Shown in pieces: positions 24,012 through 33,272 of a stretch of 64,000 nucleotides of DNA. This DNA comes from Dermanyssus gallinae (taxonomy: Eukaryota > Arthropoda > Arachnida > Mesostigmata > Dermanyssidae): contig QVRM01002786.1 in NCBI GenBank assembly GCA_003439945.1, forward strand, positions 1 to 64,000. Direction: 5' to 3'. Position 1 is the stretch's first letter; each line of letters opens with the position of its first letter. Position numbers and translations under genes: made by a program. Under the pieces are notes generated by a model. It was not told where the DNA came from and ran no database searches. It saw only the letters and a list, made by a program, of their open reading frames with translations.

Positions 24012-24283
24012 TATAATATAATAATTAAGAAGATCTAAACGACATGGTGAAGCAAAACGAAACCACCCGCGTAACGGCTCGTAGGCTTCAAGCGGCATGC
24101 CGCTGCCATTCAAATTCGAATTCTAACGGCTACTCAACTAAATGTTGATGTTATATCAACAACTCATCGCGCCGACAATGACAACGACGTTTTCCTTTGA
24201 AAAGGCAAGGCATGAGAAGTCGATAGCCACAGCCAAGCCAGAAATCACTTTGTTTCACTGGAGAAGTAGCACCAATACGAAAA

Positions 24284-24284
<1 letters not shown>
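24012..24284. other. Unassigned spacer between RLE copies B and C
   Basis: No gene recognised. It is bounded on both sides by AAT tracts. Confidence 0.45.

Positions 24285-24315
<31 letters not shown>
24285..24315 (+). repeat. (AAT)n immediately 5' of RLE copy C
   Basis: About ten AAT units end one base or so before the apparent 5' end of copy C. Confidence 0.95.
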
Positions 24316-24316
<1 letters not shown>

Positions 24317-24368
24317 GACTAGCCAACACTACCACAATACTCGAGATGCCACCGAGAACGACTCGGAG

Positions 24369-24839
24369 ATGACTTTACCGCTCTCCCAGACACCATATGT
24401 TTGCAACTATTATGGGCGAGCCGTACGATCATCTAAGGGCCTGAAAATTCACATAACACGAAAACACTCTGTAGCTCCTTGTCGAAGCCTTCGTACGGAT
24501 AATAATCCGGGACCGAATAACCAGATAACCATTACATCAAACACCGACACCCAACCTGACTCGAAATTATTAGTACAAGCCTTATCACATGCTCGCAGAA
24601 GTTTAAGGCTTGCCAGAATCATACCTCGTGGGGCTAGAGAAGTCTGTACTACAGCATATAGGGCAACATTAAGCAACTTTAATACAAAGCTCGATCTTGA
24701 AAGTTGGAATAATCTTATGATGCTTCCATCATTGATGTTTACACTACCTCACCAAACAAATCAGGAGAAAACACTTACTAAAATCATTAAAAATAATGTA
24801 GCGGAAATAGACTTTCGGACACTTCAAAGTCTCGCCTAG
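24369..24839 (+). pseudogene. RLE LINE copy C, N-terminal C2H2-finger segment
   Basis: 156 residues ending at a stop. A C2H2-like finger spans residues about 8-34: YVCNYYGRAVRSSKGL then HITRKH. The second finger cysteine is replaced by tyrosine (CNYYG where C-x2-C is expected), so the finger is probably dead. RIIPRGAREVCTTAYRATL (residues about 84-102) and LESWNNLMMLPS (about 109-120) follow. They resemble the conserved stretch before the RT in related RLE elements. In R2-type proteins this region binds target DNA. The next block resumes at 24883 in a different frame. Confidence 0.75.
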
Positions 24840-24882
24840 CACGATCGGCAAGAGGTCTAACTTCACCAACGACCAATACAGC

Positions 24883-25140
24883 GTGCGCCAGGCAGAGATG
24901 AAATTAGCAGAGGGCGATATTCGCTCTGCTGCTCGGTCGCTACTCTCCTCAGACACATTGGCACCACAAAATGAATATACCGAGTCTGAACTGCGTAGCA
25001 AACACCCAGTTAGTCCACCCGGATGTCAAGAACAGTTAGACCTTCTGCAACAGCCCGCCACTCTAGGCCTGGATAAAATTGAAGGACCTCTCGTTTTAGA
25101 GACCAGTCGATCTTTCCCTTTTGCAAATGAGCCGGTTTAG
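24883..25140 (+). pseudogene. RLE LINE copy C, pre-RT linker segment
   Basis: 85 residues. KLAEGDIRSAARSLLSSDTL (residues about 6-25) and SELRSKHP (about 36-43) form the linker block that precedes the RT in this family. The frame ends just before the RT start, where LRPRHLRDMV is readable from about 25145 in another frame. Confidence 0.75.
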
Positions 25141-25966
25141 ACGGCCTACGGCCTCGACATCTTCGGGACATGGTTAGCCAAACGATTCCATCCTCAGAGC
25201 GTCTTCTGGAAGAGCTAGGCATTCTTATGGCTAGAATGCTCAATGGGGCTTTGCCATCGTTCTGGCAACCCGTTTTTTTATGGCGCAAGCTTAACTGCCC
25301 TCCGAAAGAAGGATTCCATCAGGCCCATAGCATGCGGACTAACTCTACGAAGAATGACTTCAAAGATCGCGATAGCTATGAACAAACGGACCCTAGTTGC
25401 TGCAGTTTCACCCCATCAAATGGGTGTTGCCATTAGAGGAGGAGCAGAGGCTATTGTACACGCTACACGCGCTTTTCTGGAAACAAAAGGTCCGACAAAA
25501 GTACTAGTCAAACTAGACTTCCAAAACGCGTTCAACACAATAAGAAGGGACAACATTTTCGACGAAGTAAAGAGAAAAGCTCCACGACTCTATCCAATGA
25601 TATGGCAGGGTTATAGAGATTTCTCAATCCTCGGCTTGGAACGCAGACACGATTATAGAGTCGCATACTGGCATTCAGCAGGGAGACCCATTGGGACCAG
25701 CTCTGTTCTGCCTCGGCATTTCTGATCTGGTATCTAGCTTACAGAGCCCTTTCAATGTCTGGTACCTAGACGACGCTGTCTTGGAAGGTTCCGCAAATGT
25801 CGTGGCGAGGGATTTGCAGGCTATACTGAACTTCGAGGAACCGGGAGAACTGACCCTCAACGCGGCCAAGTGCGAGGTATTAGCTGTCGGAGGTACATCT
25901 CAAGATCAAGCGCAGGCCGTACAAACAATCATGGAAGCACTTCCTGGGATATCTCGTACAGGATAA
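25141..25966 (+). pseudogene. RLE LINE copy C, reverse transcriptase domain
   Basis: Two overlapping open pieces (25243-25725 and 25691-25966) plus an upstream piece (25145-25270) give the RT. LRPRHLRDMVSQTIPS lies at the start. ALRKKDSIRPIACGLTLRRM and GGAEAIVHATRAFLE are finger blocks. VLVKLDFQNAFN holds the motif A aspartate. GPALFCLGISDLVSSL is the motif B side. VWYLDDAVLEG (about 25758-25790) is motif C with an intact DD pair. LNAAKCEVLAV is the motif D/E side. One frameshift near 25690 separates motifs A and C. The enzyme would copy the element's RNA at a nicked target. Confidence 0.85.
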
Positions 25967-25991
25967 CCTAGATGTTCTAGGTTCTCCTGTA

Positions 25992-26948
25992 ATGCCCGAA
26001 GGAATTCCACGCGCTGTTGATGCCAAACGAGAGACCCTGGTAAAGATTCGCCCACGACTGACAAGTATGCACCTGCCGGTGGCTCTGTGCCTTTGGAGAC
26101 ACAGTCTTGGTTCACCAAGATTTGTCTGCCTGCTACGAACTTGCCAGACTCTAAAACACATGGAAGGCCTTGCAGCCTACGACGAGACCACCAAAGACAT
26201 TCTAAGCGAAATACTAAACAATGACTTAGAAGGAAACAACAGAGCTAGCCTTCCTATCGGAAACGGAGGCCTTGGAATAAGAAGAGCCACAGATCTAGCT
26301 GCAGTGTGCTATGCTGCATACTTAAATCAATTTAGCTTCCTGACGGAATCACTCATTGACGAGGAAGCAAAGATTGAACTACAAAAGGCAGCAATAGTGG
26401 CGAATACCACAGTCAGAAGTCAACTTGACCCCGGCCCTCTGAGAGAACACGTGAGTCAAAGTCTTCTCGACGCTTGCAAAACTAAGAAGTCCGCACGAGA
26501 TATAACAGATAGCCTAACATCAGCAAGAGAGCGTGCCGTCTTTCTAGCGGCTCAACATCCCTTCAGCGGGGGCTGGCTTCAAGCGCTGCCCTCCTGTCAG
26601 CTTGGCACCATGCTGGACCCAAACTCTTTCCGCATGGTGTCAGCCCTTAGAATAGGCGCTCCCGTCTGCCAGCCCTTCTCATGTCTGCGATGCGGCCAAC
26701 CTGTTGACTCCGACGGGTTACACCCGTTAAGCTGTCTGACAAGTTCCGGCAGAATTACAAGACACGCTGAACTCAACGCCGTAGTTAGAAGAGCTCTTAG
26801 AAGGGCAGGGATACCATCTACACCCGAGCCGAATGGCCTTAATGGCGGCAGTGAGCTGCGGCCTGACGGGCTAATAATAATAATAATGAGGATACACATT
26901 CACATCTCACAACTGTTTTTGCTCCAAGACATATTAAAAAAAGAATAA
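25992..26948 (+). pseudogene. RLE LINE copy C, thumb, Cys/His finger and cut-off endonuclease
   Basis: 318 residues. A GNGGLGIRRATDLAAVCYAA block (residues about 91-110) and a TSARERAVFLAAQHPFSGGW block (about 176-195) fit the connection region of R2-type proteins. SCLRCGQPVDSDGLHPLSC (about 234-252) is a C-x2-C...H...C finger. RHAELNAVVRRALRRAGIPS follows, and the domain reaches ELRPDGL (about 289-295). Here the reading runs into ATA repeats, so the rest of the endonuclease is missing. In copies A and D the same RPDG is followed by a VWD block. The remaining residues up to the stop come from flanking DNA. Confidence 0.8.
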
Positions 26949-26949
26949 A

Positions 26950-27001
<52 letters not shown>
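26948..27001 (+). repeat. (AAT)n between RLE copy C and a SINE
   Basis: About 17 AAT units. On the plus strand they follow copy C. On the minus strand the same tract is the (ATT)n tail of the SINE at 27002-27091. Confidence 0.95.
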
Positions 27002-27002
<1 letters not shown>

Positions 27003-27091
27003 GTTGCTGGAGTAGCCGTTCCAATTATTGAACCCATGACATCCTCAATGCAAGCAATGACTTTGCCACTAAGCCACCTGACATAGTATAA
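27002..27091 (-). mobile_element. tRNA-derived SINE (ATT-tailed family), copy 1
   Basis: On the minus strand, TGGCTTAGTGG (27066-27076) is a perfect RNA polymerase III box A, and GGTTCAATAATTGG (27021-27034) is a box-B-like element about 30 bp later. The order box A, box B, short 3' region ending CAGCAACTT, then (ATT)n is that of a tRNA-derived SINE. The 5' end TACTATGTCAGGTGG is shared with copy 2. The SINE itself has no coding capacity. Confidence 0.82.
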
Positions 27092-27186
27092 TAATATTTT
27101 TTTTTGAACAAGGGTTTTTTTTATCAATATGTACATGTATCACAATTATCAATATATTACTTATATAATATCTAGAATAATGCTTA

Positions 27187-27345
27187 TATTATTATTATGG
27201 CTTGAGTGTCGGTGACCACTCAACATCATCTTGGCGTTGCCTCTCTGTAATTCTAATGACACTCTCTGTCGAAGGAAAGCGGTCGATCTTGGCTCCGCTC
27301 TGGCCTCGAAGAGCTTCTTCCCAAGCTCCTTTGTCAGTTTGAGTG
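27187..27345 (-). pseudogene. RLE-type LINE relic, copy G (3' terminus with AAT tail)
   Basis: Read on the minus strand, one frame gives ELGKKLFEARAEPRSTAFL, then RQRVSLELQRGNAKMML. This is the C-terminal block of the RLE family (copy A has EVQRGHAV, copy D has CRGNVASI at the same place). The 3' end CACTCAAGCC is followed by (TAA)n at 27198-27187. The 5'-truncated end touches (AAT)5 at 27346-27361, which is also the tail of the next SINE. Only about 150 bp survive. Confidence 0.75.
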
Positions 27346-27361
27346 CAATAATAATAATAAT

Positions 27362-27456
27362 AAGTGTGGTGCTGGAGTAGCCGTTCCAATTAATGAACCC
27401 ATGACATCCTCAACAACAAGCAATGACTTTGCCACTAAACCACCTGGCATAGTATA
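27362..27456 (-). mobile_element. tRNA-derived SINE (ATT-tailed family), copy 2
   Basis: The minus strand reads TACTATGCCAGGTGGTTTAG (box A variant TGGTTTAGTGG), then GGTTCATTAATTGG (box-B-like), then CAGCACCACACTT and (ATT)5 at 27361-27346. It is closely similar to copy 1 over about 80 bp. Confidence 0.82.
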
Positions 27457-29273
27457 TTTATGAGATACACAAGCGATGAGTAAACGCCGGCGATAACAAA
27501 TCCTAAGGCTAACACAACTATTGTAGGGAACGGCCCGTAAAATCAAGAATCGATATTTAGAACCTTTTGGCGAGGGGTATAATTAAGGACGTGATAACGA
27601 AACAACGATTAAGGACCTATAGAATTTGAGGCCAGCATCAGTTTCGTTATGAATAATCATTCACAATCATTCAACACTAGGCGGGCGTCCTGTGAAGCAG
27701 AAACTTATGAATGTTCTAAAGAGGTGGTCCCCCTGAAAACCAGAGAAATACCCCTCTTCCGCCCCGGCGCTAGGACTGAACGTAGATCTTTGCCACGTCC
27801 GCTGTGGCGCACTCGAGTCAGTCCACCGAGTAATGCGTTTATGGGCATATAAGTCCGCGAGACCCTAGAAGGAAGCAGCTCTTTGTCTGATAAGCAAGAA
27901 ACGAAAACTGGCTAAAAAACGTACATCGTTGTTGCGCGTTAAACGAACCCGTTACCGTCGCAAAAGTGTTGTCAGGCCGTTCGGAGTCGGAACAACAGCT
28001 AGAATGATACGATATATACTCGAGCCAAGAGTCAAATCAGTTGGTGAGTACAGAATAGCTCTCAATCAATCATAATTATTTCTTTCACATAAAGTACATA
28101 CAATAGAGTTATGCGATAGAGTATATGCAAGTTGTTTATACTCTATTTGAGCGGAATAAATATGATTGGTACAAAATACAGTTTTGGCTGGACCAAGAAT
28201 ACGTCTACCGGAAACTTCGCAAAACACTCTATGAAGCAAGCATGGCTATGCTATACTATCGGGTTGTGATCGACAAACTAGAACAGTCGATGGTAACATG
28301 CCAGATGATTCGATGGATATCATTCAACAAAAAAGTAACGGCTGGCTTGTATGATGATAGAGTATCATGGCCTCGGATATACAGAGTCAAAGTGGCCCCC
28401 GGGAGTGACCCGCAGCGTCTTGTGCAAGCGTCCCAGCCAATACCCTTTGTCCGGTTGGTGAAGTGTCGACGTCAAGTTTGACTTCGACAACCGTTTCTCC
28501 AGTCGTTAGGTAATATAGGACGGATTAGTTACGACCCCTTGAATGAGACCGCCGCCGATACAACGAGCAAAAAGCTGGCATAGTGGTGCATTTTTTGCAA
28601 TGGGTCTTTGGGAACGTATTTACAAATAATTTCACATGTTGGCATCACAACATTAATTTATAGAGTCGCATAAAACGCAGGGTTCTGTAATATAAATGTA
28701 CACAGAGCATCTGATCTGATTTAAAACTTTAAAACTGCATTAAATATGATGGCTTAGGTTCTTGTAACAAGGCACCTTTGGTAAGAGTATTTCATTGCAA
28801 AAAAATACGTTTAATCTACCTCATTCCTGCTGAGAAACGTCTGTTTTCTCCTAATATTAGCATTTTGTTTAAGTTAGACTAACATGATAAAATATCTATC
28901 GAGATCTAGTGTGCTCTGCGCGTACTTAAATTATCGACTTCTACATACATTTTTTGGGTGAAATCAGGTATTGTTATTAATAGACGGTTTGATCAGCAAT
29001 GTCAGTTCGGGATACGGATATCCTACAGAGACGTATGCCGTCAAATATAAATAAATTGTAACGTGAAAATTGAAAGACATATTTATTTTGGGATTAGAAC
29101 GACACATATCAGGCAAGAGGCTCACCTGCTCATACGCATAGATAATAATGTGTTAATGTGTTTACCAGAACACGTGTTGACAAGTTTTCAAGGTTTCATG
29201 GTCATAAACAATATCTAGACTTGAATATTGTTGTTTTTGTCGTTGTCCGTTGCTTTTGCAATGGCCTAACTAC
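27457..29273. other. Unassigned intergenic DNA
   Basis: A 118-residue frame (28125-28481, plus) is the longest. It has no recognisable domain and no clear promoter or splice sites, so I do not call it. No repeats apart from AT-rich stretches. Confidence 0.45.
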
Positions 29274-29310
29274 TGTTATTATTATTATTATTTTTTTTTT
29301 TTTTTTTTTT
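29274..29310 (+). repeat. Compound (TTA)n-T20 tract
   Basis: About five TTA units run directly into about 20 T. The same compound structure recurs at 29848-29960. Confidence 0.92.
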
Positions 29311-29847
29311 AAACGTGGTTTATTCACGGAACTGCATTTCCACAACGCTTAAGTTCTCGGTAAATAAAAATGGTTTTTTGAAAAATATGAATCATAGCAA
29401 CAAAGCATATAATTAATCTCGACAAAATCCAAGGAGTGCTTTGTATAAGCACTTTACACACCAATAGTTATTACAGTGTTTTATGATTTACACAAGAACT
29501 TCAAAGCCAGCAATTGGTGCGTTGTTAGAACGCCGAACACCCACATGAGGCAACAAACTTGCAAATATAACACACAAACGAAGTAGTCCACTAGTATAGC
29601 ATCAACACAACTTACAACAACTATGTCTAAACATGTGGATAAAAACAATCAAAACGAGTGTGTCCTCATATACGAAGCACAACATTGTAATACCAACTAT
29701 ACCTAGATCACACGTCTGGTTCCGACTGTGAAATTAACAGCCACTGCTTTAACTCGCGAGAGAAGAGGTGTTTCGTGGTGAGGCATCTTATGCGTTTAGG
29801 AATGCGGGTCCAGGTTTCAGGATTATTATATTTATTCCAGGTTTCAG
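29311..29847. other. Unassigned AT-rich DNA
   Basis: No gene recognised between the two TTA-type tracts. Confidence 0.45.
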
Positions 29848-29850
29848 ATA

Positions 29851-29927
<77 letters not shown>

Positions 29928-29960
29928 TTTTTTTTTTTTTTTTATTTATTATTATTATTA
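29848..29960 (+). repeat. Compound (ATT)n-T20-(ATT)n tract
   Basis: About 25 ATT units, then about 20 T, then further TTA units. It is the longest trinucleotide array in the window. Confidence 0.93.
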
Positions 29961-31747
29961 TCAGTTGTACTGCAGCAAAACCTCTTTTGATATATGGCCT
30001 ACCGCCGCTGTGATGTCTGCATTGCGCGATTTCGGTGCGATTTGATTTAATGGGTTGCGCCTTCAAGATTTCTGGTAACATGAATCTCTTTTGAACAAAC
30101 ACGTTTATTACACTGTGTCTGAGAACGTTCGTTAGCTGGTTCGTTAGTTGTCTGATTAAACGTTCGCGCGACGAAACGAGATATGCAGCACTGTACTCGA
30201 GTTATCGTTACGGCTGCGGACGTATTTTCCTGGTGCAGGTTAACCCGAAGCTCTGTAAGGGAAAGACAGGAAAACTATATGTGGAGAATTTCTCTGACTG
30301 CCGAGAGTCGCACGGACGTTATGCAGAAGCCTGGCAGAGCCCTCTTAGATTGCGATCGGAGTTAGTGCTTCCTCCTCTACAAAGGCTTTTCTTCGAAAAA
30401 GACCTGACGGCGCACTCCTTTCATAAAAATAGAAAAGATTGTATAACAAAAGGGTGGGCTTCACAAGCGCTTTCAGAGCACATATTCTGCCTGCTCACGT
30501 TTACTATTGATAAAGCGTTAGTTTTTTTCTGCTATGGACAGGAGCGGAGTAAGCACCGACACATCCCTTTTGTGGGCGATCCTTACCGAAAGTTTATTTA
30601 AAGACATTACAACTTTTTCATAGTAGTTTTACTCTTGTCGTGGCGAGTAAAAAGCATCTGGAAACGATGCATATACAGCATCATATCTTAACGGTCTCGC
30701 TCTTCTTGCAGCAATGACACCAACAAGCCCATTTGCATCCAGCAGTTTATCGTTAAACGGCGCACTAGAGGGATTCCGGTTCACGGGGACGAATGCGTCA
30801 TTTATAACTTTAAGTTACTTTGTGCACTGGTACAAATAGAACTATGTTTTTTTTTTCAATTTATCTAGTTACCTGGCTGTATCTTTGTGCATCACTTGGT
30901 TTCATCCAACATTTAAATCATTATCATTTGTAGGTAAGTTATATGCATTCCTTTTGTTAGTTGTCTAATAAGTTAGCGTGAACTTCTACTCCAGCTGTAA
31001 CCATGTTGTTCTGTTGCCACTCTATTAGCAGCACTACCACAAATGTCACCACGCCTACTTACCAAAATACCAGAAACAAGCGCTTGACGTTGGCTTGCGG
31101 CCTGCGCGTGTGATTGTTAATAAATAACGCCATTGGCTATCACCGTAGAGGACTGGATTGCAGCTTCAACCATTTGTTGATCGAAATTTCTTTGAGTGAT
31201 GCTCTCACTGAGAACAGATGATCGGTCAGACCTTTCGTGGAGGCTCAGATCGGTCACAGATGCTGCCATACCGAGACTGTTGGGGCACTTTCTTCTTCTG
31301 TCCTGCTCTGTCACTCGCTCGCGCCCAGTGAGTCTCAGCAAAAATCAGCAAACAAGCCGGAGGCACTTTGCTCTCGTATCGGTTTATCAGGCCACCAGAC
31401 GCTAAACAAGTAGCTCGGCGTCGTCGTCGTCGTCATCGTCCCCCTCTGATTTCTGCTCTTGTTTTTCTGCTGCTCTCGTCTCTGCTTCTGGGGCTACGGG
31501 CTTTCCGCCCGCTGTTCTCTAGCGACGTCACTACCGTTATCGTGCACCGCGTGTGATATGGATAGTGAACGCGCTTTATATAGCTAGATACGCTTTATGC
31601 ACGATTTATTTACTCTGACTCAATTGCTGCGCATGTCACACGCGTCACTCGTCTCGAATAGATGAACAATAGTACATAATGTACATAGGGCCATAAAGAT
31701 CGAGGTCGCCCACCCTTGTCTTCAACGGCCTCGGTCACATTCATGTT
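29961..31747. other. Unassigned intergenic DNA
   Basis: No gene recognised. The longest frame is 122 residues (30233-30601, plus), with no known domain. The GC-richer part at 31.2-31.55 kb has frames on both strands and a short GTC run. Confidence 0.45.
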
Positions 31748-31868
31748 TATATATATATATATATATTGTGATAATTTATTAATCATTTACAATACGTTTG
31801 TACACTCGGCAGTGCTCGCCTTAATAAAAATTGTGGTGAAAGGGTGTCACGTGTATATATATGACATG

Positions 31869-31916
31869 TGACAACATGATATATATATATATATATATAT
31901 ATATATCATGTTGTCA
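31869..31916. repeat. 48-bp perfect palindrome around (AT)n
   Basis: TGACAACATG at 31869-31878 is the exact reverse complement of 31907-31916, and the 28 bp between them are pure AT. The whole can fold as one uninterrupted hairpin. Confidence 0.93.
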
Positions 31917-32181
31917 TATATTAGTTTTATCTACCGTCAGTGCATTTGCATTTGCCTCTTTTGATGGCAGAAACGCTGCTGGATTAAACGCCCACATAGG
32001 CAGAGCAAGCACATACATGCATGCAGACTATTTGTCCCTTTACTTTATTGCCTCAAAAGTGTACCCTCGAATACGTAATGAGTCATACGTCTAGTTTGTT
32101 CTTGCTTTCTTGGTCGAAATGACCACTGAATGTTTGTTTCAACTACACTTGCAATTAAGTTGTAACTTTCACTAGATTAGT

Positions 32182-32182
<1 letters not shown>
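31917..32182. other. Unassigned DNA
   Basis: Nothing recognised. No sign of the missing 3' part of the neighbouring LINE. Confidence 0.4.

Positions 32183-32248
<66 letters not shown>
32183..32248. repeat. (AT)n microsatellite
   Basis: About 65 bp of AT dinucleotide, left neighbour of the foldback region. Confidence 0.95.
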
Positions 32249-32250
<2 letters not shown>

Positions 32251-32268
32251 TCATTCGTATCAATATTT

Positions 32269-32334
32269 TTTTTGAGGTTTGATAGAACTCGGCAAGAAAA
32301 TAATTTTTTCCTATGAAGGGAGGACGCGGAAACG
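32269..32334 (+). repeat. Direct repeat partner of 33484-33548
   Basis: TTTTGAGGTTTGATAGAACT, then CGGCAAGAAAATAATTTTT, recurs at 33484 with a few substitutions (GGTAGAACTCGGCAAGAGAA). The second copy lies in the foldback loop, so the first marks an older duplicated piece of the same repeat. Confidence 0.85.
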
Positions 32335-32570
32335 TTTTGTTTAGGGGTGAGGATGAAATTTATAAAAGTCGTTATTCTGCCTTATTTTCTTCTACAGTGT
32401 TGTACAAACTCAACAAAGAACCAGTTCACGCGTGAAGGAACCGTTTATACCGGCGTGTTCGGAGGAAAATTCTACACAACAAGGAAGACACTTTACTAGC
32501 TTGCGTAGCGAAGAGCAAATAACCAGATTGAGGAAAGTCATAAAAGTCGGTATGTTGTTATGTCTTACGT

Positions 32571-32585
32571 TGATGCTTTTTTAGT
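32571..32585 (+). repeat. Target-site duplication, left copy
   Basis: TGATGCTTTTTTAGT. The right copy (33257-33272) differs only by one extra T. Confidence 0.88.
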
Positions 32586-33256
32586 TTAGCGGGAGTAACT
32601 ATGACTCTCTTACCGGCCTTGGTCCGCTGGTGCGTGACTGCCACGCGCTGCGGGGACCTTCACTGGCCCACTTGTAAGTTAGTCAGACGGTACAAACTCC
32701 CGAAACCGACACTCCCGTGTTTTAAGAACTAACCGGGGGGCAAGGCATACGATAGATTTGGGTGTCAACGAATTCATATTGTCATCCTGTCGTGGCCCAT
32801 TCGAGGGCTGTTAAGGCTACTGCCAATACGGGGGACTCGTGCTGCATAGAAGTCCCCCGGGCTGGACGGTTAACGCCCCGAGTGACACTCGGTGGTACCG
32901 TCCGGGACGCCTGCTGCCTTGGCTTAATAGGCAAAATGAGCGAGAAGTGGCCACACGAACGCAGACCACCGGTCGAGAGGGCCTTCTGGCCCCGTATTTT
33001 ACGGGGAACCCCTGCTCTGGAGTGGTCCAATGCCCTTCGGGGAGAAGGTATATTCCGGGGTGTAACGCGGAATCGCGAGGTGAATGCGTCTAATCGGTAC
33101 GGTGGAGTAGTGTGGTACCCCCATTCCAAACCTCGATAGGGGGGAGGGTGGGGGATCTGCTGGCCTGTCAATTCGGGCTGGTGGGCACTCCCGTTCGGGT
33201 CCGCGCGTATTAAATCGCGGTTAAAGGGCGGGAGTGTAAGTATTTCTCTCTTTTGC
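32586..33256 (+). mobile_element. 671-bp GC-rich insert bearing 28S rRNA sequence (R-element-like)
   Basis: It begins with a 24-nt exact match, from memory, to the conserved 28S rRNA sequence just upstream of the R2 retrotransposon target (32589-32612, ending AACTATGACTCTCTTA). It switches at once to CCGGCCTTGG and about 600 bp of GC-rich sequence. It ends with CGCGGTTAAAGGGCGGGAGT (33216-33235), which resembles the adjoining 28S stretch at 18 of 20 positions. Several strong hairpins are present: 32621-32658, 32830-32858 (8 perfect pairs), 32864-32903 (nested), 32990-33006 (7 pairs) and 33190-33199. The longest frames (125 and 129 residues, opposite strands) overlap, and I recognise neither. 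Best reading: a retrotransposed copy of an element that normally sits in 28S genes. The identity of the core is not established. Confidence 0.65.
32589..32612 (+). rRNA. 28S rRNA fragment (R2 target region, left side)
   Basis: It reads GCGGGAGTAACTATGACTCT then CTTA, as in eukaryotic large-subunit rRNA immediately before the R2 insertion point (known context CTCTTAAGG/TAGCC). The rRNA match stops after CTCTTA. It is a fragment only and not a functional rRNA gene. Confidence 0.8.
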
Positions 33257-33272
33257 TGATGCTTTTTTTAGT
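33257..33272 (+). repeat. Target-site duplication, right copy
   Basis: TGATGCTTTTTTTAGT, directly after the insert and directly before the resumed foldback arm (GAAAAATCGTAA). Confidence 0.88.

Larger units (their letters stand above)
24316..26947 (+). mobile_element. RLE-type LINE, copy C (near full-length, 3' deleted)
   Basis: The most complete copy of the family, about 2.6 kb between (AAT)n tracts at 24285-24315 and 26948-27001. The parts in order are a 5' leader of about 50 bp, an N-terminal finger domain, a linker, an RT, a thumb/connection, a Cys/His finger, and the start of the endonuclease cut off right at RPDG. A remnant (AAT)4 and about 60 bp of other DNA precede the final AAT tract. 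Frameshifts at about 24.84, 25.14, 25.69 and 25.97 kb make it non-autonomous. The architecture is R2-type; I cannot assign the clade without a tree. Confidence 0.85.

Noticed and set aside
23974..24315. A possible CRISPR-like or satellite array because of regular AAT units
   Set aside because: These are simple AAT microsatellites without spacers.
32613..32700. An HDV-like ribozyme at the R2-type junction
   Set aside because: The hairpins are clear, but I could not draw the full double-pseudoknot with confidence. It is kept as a test rather than a call.
32762..33171. Overlapping frames of 125 (plus) and 129 (minus) residues in the GC-rich insert
   Set aside because: Opposite-strand openness in GC-rich structured DNA is expected. 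I recognise no protein motif in either frame.
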